64,000 nucleotides of DNA from Hyphomonadaceae bacterium (GTDB lineage: Bacteria > Pseudomonadota > Alphaproteobacteria > Caulobacterales > Hyphomonadaceae): positions 1 to 64,000 of the forward strand of contig JADKDU010000005.1 in NCBI GenBank assembly GCA_016714495.1, read 5' to 3'. Below the pieces are notes generated by a model, which was not told where the DNA came from, ran no database searches, and worked only from the letters and a program-made list of their open reading frames with translations. A program made the translations under genes and the position numbers. How positions within the stretch are numbered: the first letter of the stretch is position 1; each line of letters begins with the position of its first letter. Shown in pieces: positions 8,392 to 18,109 of the stretch.

Positions 8392-8793
8392 ATGCGAGCG
8401 ATTATTGTTGCTGCAGCGCTACTGGGGCTGCTGCTGGTGGCGGCGGGCGCTGCGGGCGCCCATACCGTTCCAGTCGACGCCAACCGGCAGTGGCAGAGCG
8501 CCCTGCTCTATGGCTTTGTGCATACGCTGGCGGCTGGGGTCGCAGCGATGCTGCCCTTCCGGGGCTGGCTGAAGCTCGCCAGCGGCTGGGCGTTCGTGCT
8601 GAGCGTGGTTTTGTTCTCGGGCGTGCAGATCGCAAAGATCATGATGGCCGGGATACCGCTCGCCCCGACGCCGCTGGACGGTCTGACCTTCCTGATCCCG
8701 GTCGGCGGCGTGGCGTTCATCACCGGATGGCTTCTGATGGGCCTTTCGGCGGCTATGGCGTCAAAGCCGGTGCTCAAGGACGAGCAAGACTAG
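8392..8793 (+). CDS. DUF423 family small membrane protein
   Basis: 133 residues with four hydrophobic stretches (about 2-22, 42-62, 66-86 and 98-120). It shows the family pattern: an N-terminal helix ending in AGAAGAH, an HTLAAGVAAML segment, AGWAF-type LASGWAFVLSVVLFSG and LTFLIPVGGVAFITGWLL. DUF423 proteins (YgdD-like) are inner-membrane proteins of unknown function. A short GAGGA-type ribosome site precedes the ATG. The gene converges on the small lipoprotein gene that follows. Confidence 0.85.
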   Translation: MRAIIVAAALLGLLLVAAGAAGAHTVPVDANRQWQSALLYGFVHTLAAGVAAMLPFRGWLKLASGWAFVLSVVLFSGVQIAKIMMAGIPLAPTPLDGLTFLIPVGGVAFITGWLLMGLSAAMASKPVLKDEQD

Positions 8794-8796
8794 CGA

Positions 8797-9402
8797 CTAC
8801 TTCGCCGTTGCGTCGGCGGACGAATCTTCGGCCCGGACGGCCGCAAGTTCGTCAGCCGTGACGCGCGCCCGGCTGAGGGCGTCATCGAGCGGGGTGAGTT
8901 CGAGCCTGATCTGATATTCGCGATCGGACCGCTTGTTCACCTGCGCAAGCGCATCCGAGAATGAATCCCGCGCCTGCCGGGCATGGATCAGCGCCCGTTC
9001 GAATTCAGAGACGTCCGACCGTGTCGGCTTGCTCGAGCCCATCAGGGACCGCGCCATTGTCTCGAGAGCGATGAGGCCCTTGGCCGATGTGTTCATGTCG
9101 GCGCGCACGCGGCTGACGACAGACGCCGGCGCCCCGCGATCCGCCCCGATGCGTTTCCAGTAGGAACCGTCAGCCGGTTCCTTGCCCGTCAGCATGTCGG
9201 CAAGCGCCGTAAGGCTTGCTTCGCCGGTCGCCAGACCCTTGTCCCGCGCATCCTTGCAATAGGTGTCCGCCGCCTTGCGGAGCTGGGACTGGTCTTCAGT
9301 CAGGGAAACCTCGGCGGAGACAGGCTCATACACCGAAACGGTCGCGCAGCCGCCCAATGGCGCCAGAACGATCAACGCAAGAAACACCAACGGTCGCGAC
9401 AC
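8797..9402 (-). CDS. Hypothetical lipoprotein
   Basis: 201 residues if started at the GTG at 9402, which is preceded by an AGGAATAGG ribosome site and directly produces a lipoprotein signal (VSRPLVFLALIVLAPLGGC). The frame is open to an ATG at 9519, but that would put about 39 residues before the signal peptide. The mature part is Ala-rich and helical, with ATYCKDARDKGLATGEASLTALADML-like and KRSDREYQIRLEL segments; no known enzyme motif is visible. Probably an envelope-associated helical protein of unknown role, divergent from the iminopeptidase gene. Confidence 0.7.
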   Translation of the reverse strand: MSRPLVFLALIVLAPLGGCATVSVYEPVSAEVSLTEDQSQLRKAADTYCKDARDKGLATGEASLTALADMLTGKEPADGSYWKRIGADRGAPASVVSRVRADMNTSAKGLIALETMARSLMGSSKPTRSDVSEFERALIHARQARDSFSDALAQVNKRSDREYQIRLELTPLDDALSRARVTADELAAVRAEDSSADATAK

Positions 9403-9521
9403 CGAACCTATTCCTAAAAGTTCGTGGCAGTTCAGGTTGTTATAGATGCATCGCATGTAAAAGGCGAGCGTCCGGCTGAATTGGTTTGACGCCAGACTGA
9501 TGCCCGGTAGATGAAGCAACG

Positions 9522-10493
9522 ATGAACGAAGACAGACCCCGCCGCACGCTTTACCCGTCGCTTGAGCCGCGGAAGACTGGCCGCCTCGCGGTCAGCTCGC
9601 TGCATGAGCTTTACTGGGAGGAAAGCGGCCATCCTGATGGTTTACCAGTGGTTGCGCTGCATGGCGGGCCGGGCGGTGGCTCCAGCCCGGAGATGCGCCG
9701 GTTCTTTGACCCCCGCCGGTATCGCATCATCCTGTTTGACCAGCGCGGATGCGGACGCTCCACCCCGCACTCGGAACTTCGCGAGAACACGACCTGGGAC
9801 CTGGTACGCGACATAGAGACGCTGCGCACGCATCTAGGCATCAAGAAGTGGATGGTGTTCGGCGGATCGTGGGGGTCGACCCTCGCCCTCGCCTACACCG
9901 CAATGCACCGCAAGCAGGTGATGGGCCTGCTGCTGCGGGGCGTGTTCCTGCTGAAGGAAAGCGAGATCCACTGGTTCTACCAGAACGGCGCCAGCAACAT
10001 CTTCCCCGATGCGTTTGACCGTTACGTCTCGCCGATCCCGGAGAATGAACGCGATGACCTGCTCAAGGCGTTCTACAAACGCCTGACCGGCAAGAACGCC
10101 TCGGCTCGCGCCGAAGCGGCCGCCGCTTGGGCGCGCTGGGAGGGCGAGACGCTGTCGATCCTTGGTCCAAAGCAGCGCCCGCCGCGTTTTGATGAAGCCG
10201 ACTTCCTCGATGCGTTCGCGCGCATCGAATGCCACTACTTCCACAACAAGGGCTTCTTCGACGCCGATGGCTGGCTGCTGGATCAGGCCGAGAAGTTTGG
10301 CGACCTGCCGGGTGTGATCGTGCACGGCCGGTATGACGTGGTGACGCCGCTGTCGTCGGCATGGGCGCTGAATAAGGCGTGGCCGAAGGCGCAGCTGAAG
10401 ATCGTGCCTGACGCCGGGCACTCCTCGCTTGAGCCGGGTATCGTCAGCGAACTGATCAAGGCCAGCGACATGCTTGCGGAGAAGCTGGGTTAG
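9522..10493 (+). CDS. pip: Prolyl iminopeptidase (alpha/beta hydrolase, peptidase S33)
   Basis: 323 residues, the usual length. It removes N-terminal proline from peptides in the cytoplasm. The oxyanion loop HGGPGGG (47-53), the FDQRGCGRSTPH block (72-83), the nucleophile elbow GGSWGS (Ser116), the acid GRYDVVTP (about 268-275) and the base DAGHSS are all visible, so the triad looks complete. The WYQNGASNIFPDAFDRY cap region is characteristic of bacterial Pip and not of general S33 hydrolases. Divergently transcribed from the lipoprotein gene on its left. Confidence 0.94.
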   Translation: MNEDRPRRTLYPSLEPRKTGRLAVSSLHELYWEESGHPDGLPVVALHGGPGGGSSPEMRRFFDPRRYRIILFDQRGCGRSTPHSELRENTTWDLVRDIETLRTHLGIKKWMVFGGSWGSTLALAYTAMHRKQVMGLLLRGVFLLKESEIHWFYQNGASNIFPDAFDRYVSPIPENERDDLLKAFYKRLTGKNASARAEAAAAWARWEGETLSILGPKQRPPRFDEADFLDAFARIECHYFHNKGFFDADGWLLDQAEKFGDLPGVIVHGRYDVVTPLSSAWALNKAWPKAQLKIVPDAGHSSLEPGIVSELIKASDMLAEKLG

Positions 10494-10514
10494 CCCCAGG
10501 GCTTGCCGACGACC

Positions 10515-11906
10515 TCAGTCAGTCGTCGTCAGCGCGGCATCTGCGAGCATGCCGAAGCCGGCTTCGTGCATCTTCTCCCACACACCGAGCACGAGGATCG
10601 CACCGATTGCGATCGGGATGACCCAGCGCACAAGCGGGCGCCACACACGGAAGAACGGCATGCCGAATTCGGCCTGCATCATCTTCTTCTCGATCACCCA
10701 GCCCGCGAAGATCGCAATCAGGAACCCGCCCAGCGGCATCAGCAGAGATGAGGCGACGAAATCGACGAACGCGATGTATTCGCGCGAATAGACATACCCT
10801 GCCCCGATGACAAAGACGGTGAAGCCAACGCCGAGCGCCGCACCCCAGCGCGTCACCCCTGTCCGCTCATCGAGCCAGGATACTGCGACCTCCATCAGGG
10901 CAATCGATGACGCCAGCGCCGCAAACAACGCCAGCAGGAAGAATGCGCCGCCGATCACAGGACCAAATGGCATCTGCGCCAGACCGATGGGCAGATTCAC
11001 GAACAGTAGGCTGGCGCCGGCATTGGGTTCGCTGCCGACCGCGAAGACCAGCGAGAACACGACCAGCGTGGCGACCAGCGCGACGGCCGTATCCGCCAGC
11101 GCGACGATCGCGGACGAGCGCGGGACATCTGCATCCCCCTTCAGATAGGCGCCGTAGGTTATCATGATCGCGGCGCCGACGCCGGTGGCGAAGAACGACT
11201 GCGCCAGCGCATCCAGCAACATCGAGAAGCTGAAATCCTCACTGCGCACGCGGGTGATGAAAGACAGCGCCTCGCCAAACGCGCCATTGGCGATGCTAAA
11301 GCCGAGTAGGATCAACAGCACCAGAATGAACACAGGCATCAGGACGGTGGAGGCGCGTTCGATCCCGCGCTTGACGCCCAGCCCGACCACAGCGGCGGCA
11401 AGGCTGATGAAGATCGCAAGATAGGCCAGAAGCAGCGGCAGGTTCGCTTTCGAGGTCACATCGTCGAAACGCTGCTGGGATTGTTCGAGCAGCCCGACAT
11501 CGCTGGCGAATGTGCCCGAGATGGCGAATGGGATGTAGGCCATGAACCAGGCCGAGACGACGCAATAGAAGGTCAGGATGAAGAAGGCGGCCAGCATGCC
11601 GAGCCAGGCGAGCCCGCCCCACAGCTCGCTCTTGCCAGAGGCGCGGGCCAATGCCTGAACGGACTCCACGGCGGAATGGCCCGACCGGCGTCCAATGGCG
11701 AATTCAGCGGCCAGCAGCGGAAACGCGATCAGCGCAAGGCAGACGAGATAGGCGAGCACGAAAGCGCCGCCGCCATTTTCGCCGGTGATGTAGGTGAAGC
11801 GCCAGATATTGCCGAGCCCGACGGAAGACCCGACGGCGGCCATAATGAAGCCGAAGCGGGACGACCATGTCTCGCTCTTGCGATCGACGCGTCCTGCGAT
11901 GGTCAT
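10515..11906 (-). CDS. Neurotransmitter:sodium symporter (SNF) family transporter
   Basis: 463 residues with about 11-12 membrane helices. TM1 carries the family signature WSSRFGFIMAAVGSSVGLGN-IWRF (about 14-37) that forms the Na+ and substrate site; an ENGGGAFVLAYL segment follows. TM6 contains the unwound SFFATGVGAA region and TM8 the ALFAALASSIAL helix. These transporters import amino acids or similar solutes with Na+ across the inner membrane; the substrate is not readable here. The gene sits alone between pip (convergent) and rodA (same strand, 55-base gap). Confidence 0.92.
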   Translation of the reverse strand: MTIAGRVDRKSETWSSRFGFIMAAVGSSVGLGNIWRFTYITGENGGGAFVLAYLVCLALIAFPLLAAEFAIGRRSGHSAVESVQALARASGKSELWGGLAWLGMLAAFFILTFYCVVSAWFMAYIPFAISGTFASDVGLLEQSQQRFDDVTSKANLPLLLAYLAIFISLAAAVVGLGVKRGIERASTVLMPVFILVLLILLGFSIANGAFGEALSFITRVRSEDFSFSMLLDALAQSFFATGVGAAIMITYGAYLKGDADVPRSSAIVALADTAVALVATLVVFSLVFAVGSEPNAGASLLFVNLPIGLAQMPFGPVIGGAFFLLALFAALASSIALMEVAVSWLDERTGVTRWGAALGVGFTVFVIGAGYVYSREYIAFVDFVASSLLMPLGGFLIAIFAGWVIEKKMMQAEFGMPFFRVWRPLVRWVIPIAIGAILVLGVWEKMHEAGFGMLADAALTTTD

Positions 11907-11961
11907 GCAGCCCCTGCTCCGTCCCGTCCTGCCCGGCTTCCGCCCGGCGGCGAGGCCGGAA

Positions 11962-13119
11962 TCAGAACATGCCGCGAAGGGTCATATCGTTCGCGCGGTT
12001 GAGGTGTACAGCCATCAACAGCCCGAAACCAATCATAACTGTGACAATAACCGTGCCGCCATACGAAATTAGCGGCAAAGGTATGCCCACGACCGGGAGC
12101 AGACCGATCACCATGCCCACATTGATCACGACATAGAGCAACAGGGTCGAAACGAAGCCGGCCGCAGCAAGACCTCCGAATGTGCTTCGCGAATTACCGG
12201 CGATCTGCATGCCCTGGATCAGTGCAATTCCCCATGCGATCAGCATCACCACCGCGCCGACGAATCCGAACTCCTCGGCGACGATGGTGAAAATGAAATC
12301 GGTGTGCTGCTCGGGGATGTAGTCGAGCTCCTTCTGGGCGCCTTCCATGAAGCCTTTGCCGGCGACGCCGCCGGAACCCACCGCGATCAAGCCCTGCTGC
12401 AACTGATAACCTGCGCCGAGCGGATCAGCCTCGGGATCGAACATCGTCTCGATGCGCTGACGCTGGTAGTCGTGCAGCGCGAAGAAGTAGACGACCGGAA
12501 CCATCAACCCGATCAGCAGAACGATGGCCCCGACAACACGCAGGCTGATGCCGGCAAAGAAGATGACAGCGCATCCCGTGCCCAGAATCATCAGCGCGGT
12601 GCCGAGGTCGGGCTGGCGCAGCACCAGGGCGACCGGCGCAGCAACCATCAGGAAGGCCACGATGTGGACCCAGATGCCATTCCGGCCCGCAGAGAACGAC
12701 TGGTGATAATAGCGCGCCAGCGCCAACGGCACGGCGATCTTCATAAACTCGGACGGCTGAACTCGAAAGCCTGGCAGGACCTGCAGCCAGCGCTCCGCGC
12801 CGTTCACGATGACGCCGCCGAAGTCGACCATCACCAGCATGATCACGCCGGCCATGTAGGCCGGGTACGATACCGCCGCCCATAGCCTGAGCGGCAGCAG
12901 CGCAACGATAAGCGCGACGCCAAGCATGAGCAGGAAGCGCACCGCATGGGCGATGGCGTAGCTGGCGTCGATGTGCAGGAGGCCGGTCGCAAGATCGTGG
13001 GCGCTGCAGCCGGCCGAGAACAGCACAAGCGTGCCGAACGTCGCGATCGCGATGATCGTCAGCAGCAGGAACCAGTGAAGCTGGGTGACCTTGTAAAGCA
13101 GGGAGTCCTTGCGGATCAT
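11962..13119 (-). CDS. rodA: Rod-shape-determining SEDS glycosyltransferase RodA
   Basis: 385 residues, about ten membrane helices, the size of RodA. It is the peptidoglycan polymerase of the elongasome, partnered with PBP2. Recognisable SEDS features are the WLQVLPGFRVQPSEFMKIAVPLALARYY segment, LRQPDLGTALMILGTG with the functional Asp, the long extracellular loop with YQLQQGLIAVGSGGVAGKGFMEGAQKELDYIPEQHTDFIF-like sequence, and the C-terminal PLPLISYGGT motif. Its start overlaps the PBP2 stop (ATGA), and it is the last gene of the mreB-mreC-mreD-mrdA-rodA operon. Confidence 0.96.
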   Translation of the reverse strand: MIRKDSLLYKVTQLHWFLLLTIIAIATFGTLVLFSAGCSAHDLATGLLHIDASYAIAHAVRFLLMLGVALIVALLPLRLWAAVSYPAYMAGVIMLVMVDFGGVIVNGAERWLQVLPGFRVQPSEFMKIAVPLALARYYHQSFSAGRNGIWVHIVAFLMVAAPVALVLRQPDLGTALMILGTGCAVIFFAGISLRVVGAIVLLIGLMVPVVYFFALHDYQRQRIETMFDPEADPLGAGYQLQQGLIAVGSGGVAGKGFMEGAQKELDYIPEQHTDFIFTIVAEEFGFVGAVVMLIAWGIALIQGMQIAGNSRSTFGGLAAAGFVSTLLLYVVINVGMVIGLLPVVGIPLPLISYGGTVIVTVMIGFGLLMAVHLNRANDMTLRGMF

Positions 13120-15107
13120 GTCGGCTTGGCCTCGCTGCCCGCGACTTCCCGCTGCTGCGGGACGAACGGCTTGCGCGCGCCGGTATCGTATTTAAGCGCA
13201 TGGGCGAGGATGTCGCGTGCGAACGGCGCAGCGACGCTGGATCCTGATCCGCCATGCTCGACAACCACCGCCACGGCATAGCGCGGCTTGTCGGTGGGCG
13301 CGTAGGCGACGAAAAGCGCGTGGTCGCGCAGTTTCCAGGGCAGCTTGTCGTTGGCGATGGCGCGGCCCTTGGCGTCGCGCTCGGCGGCGCTGATGACGCG
13401 CACCTGCGCCGAACCGGATTTTCCAGCCATTCGTGCGCCCGTGTACGGCGCAGGCAGTTCGTTCTTCTCATCAAGCGCGCCAAAGCGCAGAGCGGTGCCG
13501 CCGGGTTCAGACGTCACGCCGAACATGCCGGCGCGGACCGCTTCCAACACGCCGGGCTTGAACTGGCCCATTGGTTGGACGGTGGTGTCGGGCACGTTCA
13601 TGCCGCTGATAATGACATGCGGGTCCGGCGTCTGGTCGCCGCCCGCGATACGGGCGCACATCACGGCGAGCTGGAACGGCGTGGCCGTCACATAGCCCTG
13701 CCCGATGCCCGCGGAGATCGTGTCGCCCGCATACCATTGTTCGCCGATGACTTTGCGCTTCCACGCATCGTTGGGAACCGAGCCCGACTTGCCGCCAGTG
13801 AGACCAAGCTCATAGCGGTGTCCAAGGCCGAACCGCTTGGCAACATCCGCTATGGCTTCGATGCCGGTGCGTTCAGCGGCGCGATAGAAATAGCAGTCGC
13901 ACGATTTCTGGATGCCGGTGTGCAGGTTGACTGTGCCGTGTCCTTCCGGACGCCAGCAATTGTAGAAACGGTTGTAGTACCAAGCTTTGCCCGGGCACGG
14001 GACCGTGTCTTCCGGCTTCATCGCGCCAGATTCGAGGGCGGCTGCCGCGACGACGATCTTGAAGGTCGAACCTGGCGGATAAACGCCGTCATAGGCCTTG
14101 TGATAGAGCGGATTGCGCTCGTCGGTTTGCAACGACTTGAACAGCGACGAACCAATGCCGCTGACGAAGGCGTTCGGATCGGGCGCCGGGGTTGACATCA
14201 TGCAGACGACTTCGCCCGTGGCGACGTCGATCACCACGGCGCTTCCCGCTTCCACGCCAAAGCGCGAGATGGCGTAGTTCTGAAGTTCGGCGTCGATCGA
14301 GAGCACGACATCCGCACCGGGCTCGCCCGCGAGGTCATCGCTGGGCAGGCGATCGATCACGCGACCGCCGGCATTCTGCAGCATGCGGATCTTGCCTGGC
14401 TCGCCTTTGAGTTCGACTTCACCGAAGGCCTCGATGCCGGATTTGCCGACGCGCATCGCGGGGTGGCGATACAGGCGGCGCAAGGCGGCGGCGCGCGCCT
14501 TGCCGGAGGGAGATTCGAGACTTTCATTCGCGGCTTTCAGCTCGATTTCCGACATGCGTGCGATGTCGGCTTCGTTGGCTTTTTGGACGTAGCCGATGGT
14601 GTGATAGAATGCGGCCTGCAGCGGATAGGAACGCAGTTCGCCGACTTCGGCGCTGACGCCGCTGAGTTCAGGCGACATCACGTTGACCTGCGCAAACTCT
14701 TCCCACGTCAGGTCGTCGGCGACGAGGATGTCGCGGAAGCGCGGGCCGGTGGTGGCTTCCTGGATAACTGAGCGCTTCTTGTTCTCGCTGAGCGGCACGA
14801 GGCGCGACAGCCGGTCGATCACATCGATGATCTCGGTTCGGTCGCCAGCCAGCTCCGGGCGCAGCGTGACGTAAAAATTACGCTTCGATCCGGCAAGGAC
14901 GCGGCCGGTGCGGTCGTAGATCGTGCCGCGGTGAGGCGGCGCGGGCTCAAGGCGGATGCGGGTCTCGCGCGCCTTGGTCTCGAATTCGGCCTGACGGAAA
15001 AGCTGCAGCTCGGCCAGACGCAAGGTCAGGCCGGTGAACAGCACGCCGCCGCCGACCAGGAACATGTTCCGGCGTGACGGGAACTGATTTCGCCAATCCC
15101 TGCTCAT
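13116..15107 (-). CDS. mrdA: Penicillin-binding protein 2 (elongation transpeptidase)
   Basis: 663 residues: short cytoplasmic tail, one membrane helix (about 15-33), a PBP-dimerisation domain with the PHRGTIYDRTGRVLA motif (about 58-72), and a C-terminal transpeptidase. The catalytic SxxK is STFK (Ser347, Lys350), the second motif is SCD in KSCDCYFYRA, and the third is KSGS in AGKSGSAQV, a Ser variant of the common KTGT. It cross-links lateral-wall peptidoglycan with RodA under MreB/MreC control. Both ends overlap neighbours by four bases (mreD upstream, rodA downstream). Confidence 0.96.
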   Translation of the reverse strand: MSRDWRNQFPSRRNMFLVGGGVLFTGLTLRLAELQLFRQAEFETKARETRIRLEPAPPHRGTIYDRTGRVLAGSKRNFYVTLRPELAGDRTEIIDVIDRLSRLVPLSENKKRSVIQEATTGPRFRDILVADDLTWEEFAQVNVMSPELSGVSAEVGELRSYPLQAAFYHTIGYVQKANEADIARMSEIELKAANESLESPSGKARAAALRRLYRHPAMRVGKSGIEAFGEVELKGEPGKIRMLQNAGGRVIDRLPSDDLAGEPGADVVLSIDAELQNYAISRFGVEAGSAVVIDVATGEVVCMMSTPAPDPNAFVSGIGSSLFKSLQTDERNPLYHKAYDGVYPPGSTFKIVVAAAALESGAMKPEDTVPCPGKAWYYNRFYNCWRPEGHGTVNLHTGIQKSCDCYFYRAAERTGIEAIADVAKRFGLGHRYELGLTGGKSGSVPNDAWKRKVIGEQWYAGDTISAGIGQGYVTATPFQLAVMCARIAGGDQTPDPHVIISGMNVPDTTVQPMGQFKPGVLEAVRAGMFGVTSEPGGTALRFGALDEKNELPAPYTGARMAGKSGSAQVRVISAAERDAKGRAIANDKLPWKLRDHALFVAYAPTDKPRYAVAVVVEHGGSGSSVAAPFARDILAHALKYDTGARKPFVPQQREVAGSEAKPT

Positions 15108-15592
15108 CGCCTGGCCACCCTGATGCTGGCGGGCACGATAACAAAACGGACCAGCGGGTAGAGCAAGCCCGTCATGAGAAAATCAGCCATGAGGGGCCCG
15201 CGCGCAAAGCCCGTGTGGCCGGCGATGCTGCCCGCAACGCCGAGTGCAACGCTCGCCGCGATGAAGCCGCCAATAAGCGCTATGATCTCAGCGCCGACAA
15301 CCGGGATAGGCGGCTGGCGATCCCACGCCACGAGCGCGACGCCGTAAGCAGCGAGCAAGGCGAGCGGCCACGCGCCAATCGGCGCTTCACTCATGAAATC
15401 CATCGCGACGCCGAGGAGCATCAGACAGCCAGCAACCCAGACCGAAAGTCCGAACGAAGCCAGACCCCCGGCGAGCCAGAGACCTGCGATCGGCCACCAG
15501 GCTCCCGCCATGCCGACCTGCATGCCGAAGGCCGACGTCAGCGCCGCAAGCACGGTGAGCAAGAGCACCCAGAGGCGCCAGGGCAAGGTCAC
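15104..15592 (-). CDS. mreD: Rod-shape-determining protein MreD
   Basis: 162 residues, Ala/Leu/Val-rich, with about five membrane segments, the expected size and topology for MreD. The sequence itself diverges strongly within the family, so identity rests mostly on position: between mreC (overlap at 15589-15592) and mrdA (overlap at 15104-15107), all in the same operon. It is an inner-membrane component linking MreC to the elongasome. Confidence 0.88.
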   Translation of the reverse strand: MTLPWRLWVLLLTVLAALTSAFGMQVGMAGAWWPIAGLWLAGGLASFGLSVWVAGCLMLLGVAMDFMSEAPIGAWPLALLAAYGVALVAWDRQPPIPVVGAEIIALIGGFIAASVALGVAGSIAGHTGFARGPLMADFLMTGLLYPLVRFVIVPASIRVARR

Positions 15593-16647
15593 TGAACGCC
15601 TCCCTGCCCGCCGGCGCCGGACCGGGAGGGCGGTTGCGCCGGAAGCGGTGCGGCGGGCGTCGGTGCGGCAGGGCGCGGCGTCGCTGCCGCTGGCGGACGC
15701 GGCGTTGCAGCTGGGGTTGGAGCAGCTCCGGGCGCCGCCGGAGGCGCGACGGCGGCGAGCGGCGCGGAAACGGTCTTCAGCGAGTCATCCGTGTTGCGTT
15801 CAACGCCGCCGAGCTCGGGCGCCGTTTCGGGCGAGGCGAAGTCCGGCGGCGGCACAAGGCGCACGAAATCAACCGGCGCGCTTTCCATGGCGAGATCTAT
15901 ACGCCAGTTCGCGCCGTCCTTGCGGGCGGTTCCGACGCGCACGCCGAGCGGCAGCTTGCCGTCGTCGCCGGACGTGACCCAGATTTCGCCGGGGACGATC
16001 TTGTCGGGCGTCTCCGGCTCCAGAAGCTGGGCGCCAGACCCGCTGTCGCCGACCAGGAGCGCGCGATCGCCCGACAGCGTGCCCATGACCGGAATGCGGC
16101 TGGAGAAGTCGGTCAGCAGCAGGATGCGCGACGTATATTCGCCAACACGGACCACGCGCCCGACGAGGCCGTTCTCATTGACCACGGCAAAGCCGTCGCG
16201 AACGCCATTGGCGGCGCCGGCGTTTGCGATGCGGGTGGCGGCGAAGGGGCCGTTTTCCTCGGCGACGACGCGGGCGGTCACAGCCTGGCCCTGTGTTTCA
16301 CCCACGAGATCGAGCAGCTTTTCATAGCGCTCCATACGGAGCGTCATCGTTTCAGCGAGGTCTTTCCAGCGCTGCAGGTCGCGGACACGGGCTTCGAGTT
16401 CGGCGATCTTGGCTTCGTCCTCGGCGTTCCGGCCAAAACCAAACGACCAGCCGGTGATGCCAGAGGAGAAGTTGGCGAGATTGGCGGCGACGCCATCCAT
16501 GGACTCACGGGAGGCGTCGATGCCGCCGCGCACGGCTGTCGAGGTCTGGATCGCCAGCACGCCGACCATGGAGATGCCGAGGCCGACGACGACCGCCCGC
16601 GCGCCAACGCGCGGCTCTCCCGATCGTCTGCGACCATACCAGGCCAT
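15589..16647 (-). CDS. mreC: Rod-shape-determining protein MreC with Pro/Ala-rich tail
   Basis: 352 residues: basic N-terminus, a membrane helix (about 20-40), a coiled coil (about 75-105, EDEAKIAELEARVRDLQRW) and the double beta-barrel periplasmic domain (about 115-270) with GVRDGFAVVNENGLVGRVV and SRIPVMG-type blocks. After about residue 280 there is a 70-residue low-complexity Pro/Ala/Thr tail, which is common in alphaproteobacterial MreC but absent from the E. coli protein. It organises PBP2 and MreB in the periplasm. Overlaps mreD by four bases and lies 74 bases after mreB. Confidence 0.94.
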   Translation of the reverse strand: MAWYGRRRSGEPRVGARAVVVGLGISMVGVLAIQTSTAVRGGIDASRESMDGVAANLANFSSGITGWSFGFGRNAEDEAKIAELEARVRDLQRWKDLAETMTLRMERYEKLLDLVGETQGQAVTARVVAEENGPFAATRIANAGAANGVRDGFAVVNENGLVGRVVRVGEYTSRILLLTDFSSRIPVMGTLSGDRALLVGDSGSGAQLLEPETPDKIVPGEIWVTSGDDGKLPLGVRVGTARKDGANWRIDLAMESAPVDFVRLVPPPDFASPETAPELGGVERNTDDSLKTVSAPLAAVAPPAAPGAAPTPAATPRPPAAATPRPAAPTPAAPLPAQPPSRSGAGGQGGVQ

Positions 16648-16721
16648 CTACCGCTCCCTACTCCCTCAAATGGGGGCCCTCACCGGGCCACGAGGATTCT
16701 GACGGGCTTCGCGGCTGGAGC

Positions 16722-17762
16722 CTAGACCTCCGGGGCGAGCACGCCTTTCATCTTCTCGAGGTTTTCGAGCACCTTGCCCGAGCCAAGCACCACGCATTTC
16801 AGCGGGTCTTCGGCCACCGTCACCGGCAAACCGGTACGCTCGCGAAGGACAACGTCAAGGTTGCGCAACAGAGCGCCGCCGCCCGTGAGAACAATGCCCT
16901 TGTCCACAATGTCGGCCGCCAGTTCCGGCGGCATGGCTTCAAGCGCCGTTTTCACCGAATCCACGATCTGCGTGACCGGCTCGGCCAGCGACTTGGCGAC
17001 CATGGCCTCGGTGATCTCGATTTCCTTGGGAACGCCGTTCATCAGGTCGCGGCCGCGAATGTCGAGGGACATGCCCTTGCCGTTCTCCGGGGCTTTCGCG
17101 GTGCCGATTTCCTTCTTGATACGCTCGGCGGAGGCTTCGCCAATCAGCAGGTTCTCTTCGCGGCGCAGGTAGTTGACGATGGCGTCGTCCATCTTGTCGC
17201 CGCCGACGCGTACTGAACGGGAATAAACCAGACCGCCCAGCGACAGCACGGCGACTTCGGTCGTTCCGCCACCGATATCAACCACCATCGAACCCGATGG
17301 TTCGTCGATCGGCAGGCCGGCTCCTATGGCTGCCGCCATAGGCTCATAGATAAGATGGACCGCCCTGGCGCCGGCCATTTGCGCTGACTGGTGGATGGCG
17401 CGGCGCTCAACCGGGGTGGCGCCAGCGGGAACGCAGATGATGATGACGGGCGCAATGAAGGAGCGGCGGACCTGCACCTTCTGGATGAAGCGCTTGATCA
17501 TCTCTTCGGCGACTTCGAAGTCGGCGATGACGCCGTCGCGCATCGGGCGGACGGCTTCCATGTAGATCGGCGTCTTGCCAAGCATCATCTTGGCTTCCTT
17601 GCCGACCGCGTGAACGACCTTGCGACCGTTCTGGTTCACATAGGCAACAACCGAGGGTTCATCGAGTTGAACGCCGTGGCCCTTCACATAGACGAGCGTG
17701 TTCGCCGTCCCGAGGTCAATCGCCATGTCCGTGGACATGAGACTGAAAAGTTTGCCGAACAT
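16722..17762 (-). CDS. mreB: Rod-shape-determining actin homologue MreB
   Basis: 346 residues, the typical length. The actin-fold nucleotide motifs are present: DLGTANTLVYVKG (phosphate-1, about 17-29), VDIGGGTTEVAVLSLGG (phosphate-2, about 166-182), the adenosine-binding VLTGGGALL, and EPMAAAIGAGLPI. It forms cytoplasmic filaments on the membrane that direct lateral wall synthesis by the downstream MreC, MreD, PBP2 and RodA. First gene of the operon; the upstream 347 bases contain its promoter. Confidence 0.98.
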   Translation of the reverse strand: MFGKLFSLMSTDMAIDLGTANTLVYVKGHGVQLDEPSVVAYVNQNGRKVVHAVGKEAKMMLGKTPIYMEAVRPMRDGVIADFEVAEEMIKRFIQKVQVRRSFIAPVIIICVPAGATPVERRAIHQSAQMAGARAVHLIYEPMAAAIGAGLPIDEPSGSMVVDIGGGTTEVAVLSLGGLVYSRSVRVGGDKMDDAIVNYLRREENLLIGEASAERIKKEIGTAKAPENGKGMSLDIRGRDLMNGVPKEIEITEAMVAKSLAEPVTQIVDSVKTALEAMPPELAADIVDKGIVLTGGGALLRNLDVVLRERTGLPVTVAEDPLKCVVLGSGKVLENLEKMKGVLAPEV

Positions 17763-18109
17763 GCCTGTGGGGCTCCAATCGCGACGGACGATTCGCGCGC
17801 GTAGTCTAAGCTCCCCGTACCCTGTCTCGCGTTTCGAATTCGCTAACGCAATAGGCCGCTGTCAATATAAGCTGCGTCAGACGGAACGATGCGTATCGCA
17901 CGCTTTCGGGGCGCGCCCGATGCGCGCGATTGAACGCGAGTTGTCAGCAACCAGCTAACCACAGCGCTCCAGACGAAGCGGAAAGCCGGCACGGACCGTT
18001 CCGCGACGATTTCCGCTGATCTTTCGAGCGCCCTCTTGTCAGACAGCGCCGGGCGCGGCCTAACAGCCCTCAAAGGTCCTGACCCTCCCCTGCTCCTGCC
18101 AGATTCCGA
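17763..18109. promoter_or_regulatory. Divergent intergenic region between mreB and the MFS gene
   Basis: A 347-base stretch without a gene I can support. On the minus strand, TTGACA (17865 to 17860) lies 17 bases from CGAATT (17842 to 17837) and about 100 bases before the mreB start. The -35 box is perfect but the -10 is poor, so this is only a candidate for the mreB operon promoter. I see no clear promoter for the plus-strand MFS gene, no terminator and no repeat. Confidence 0.35.
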
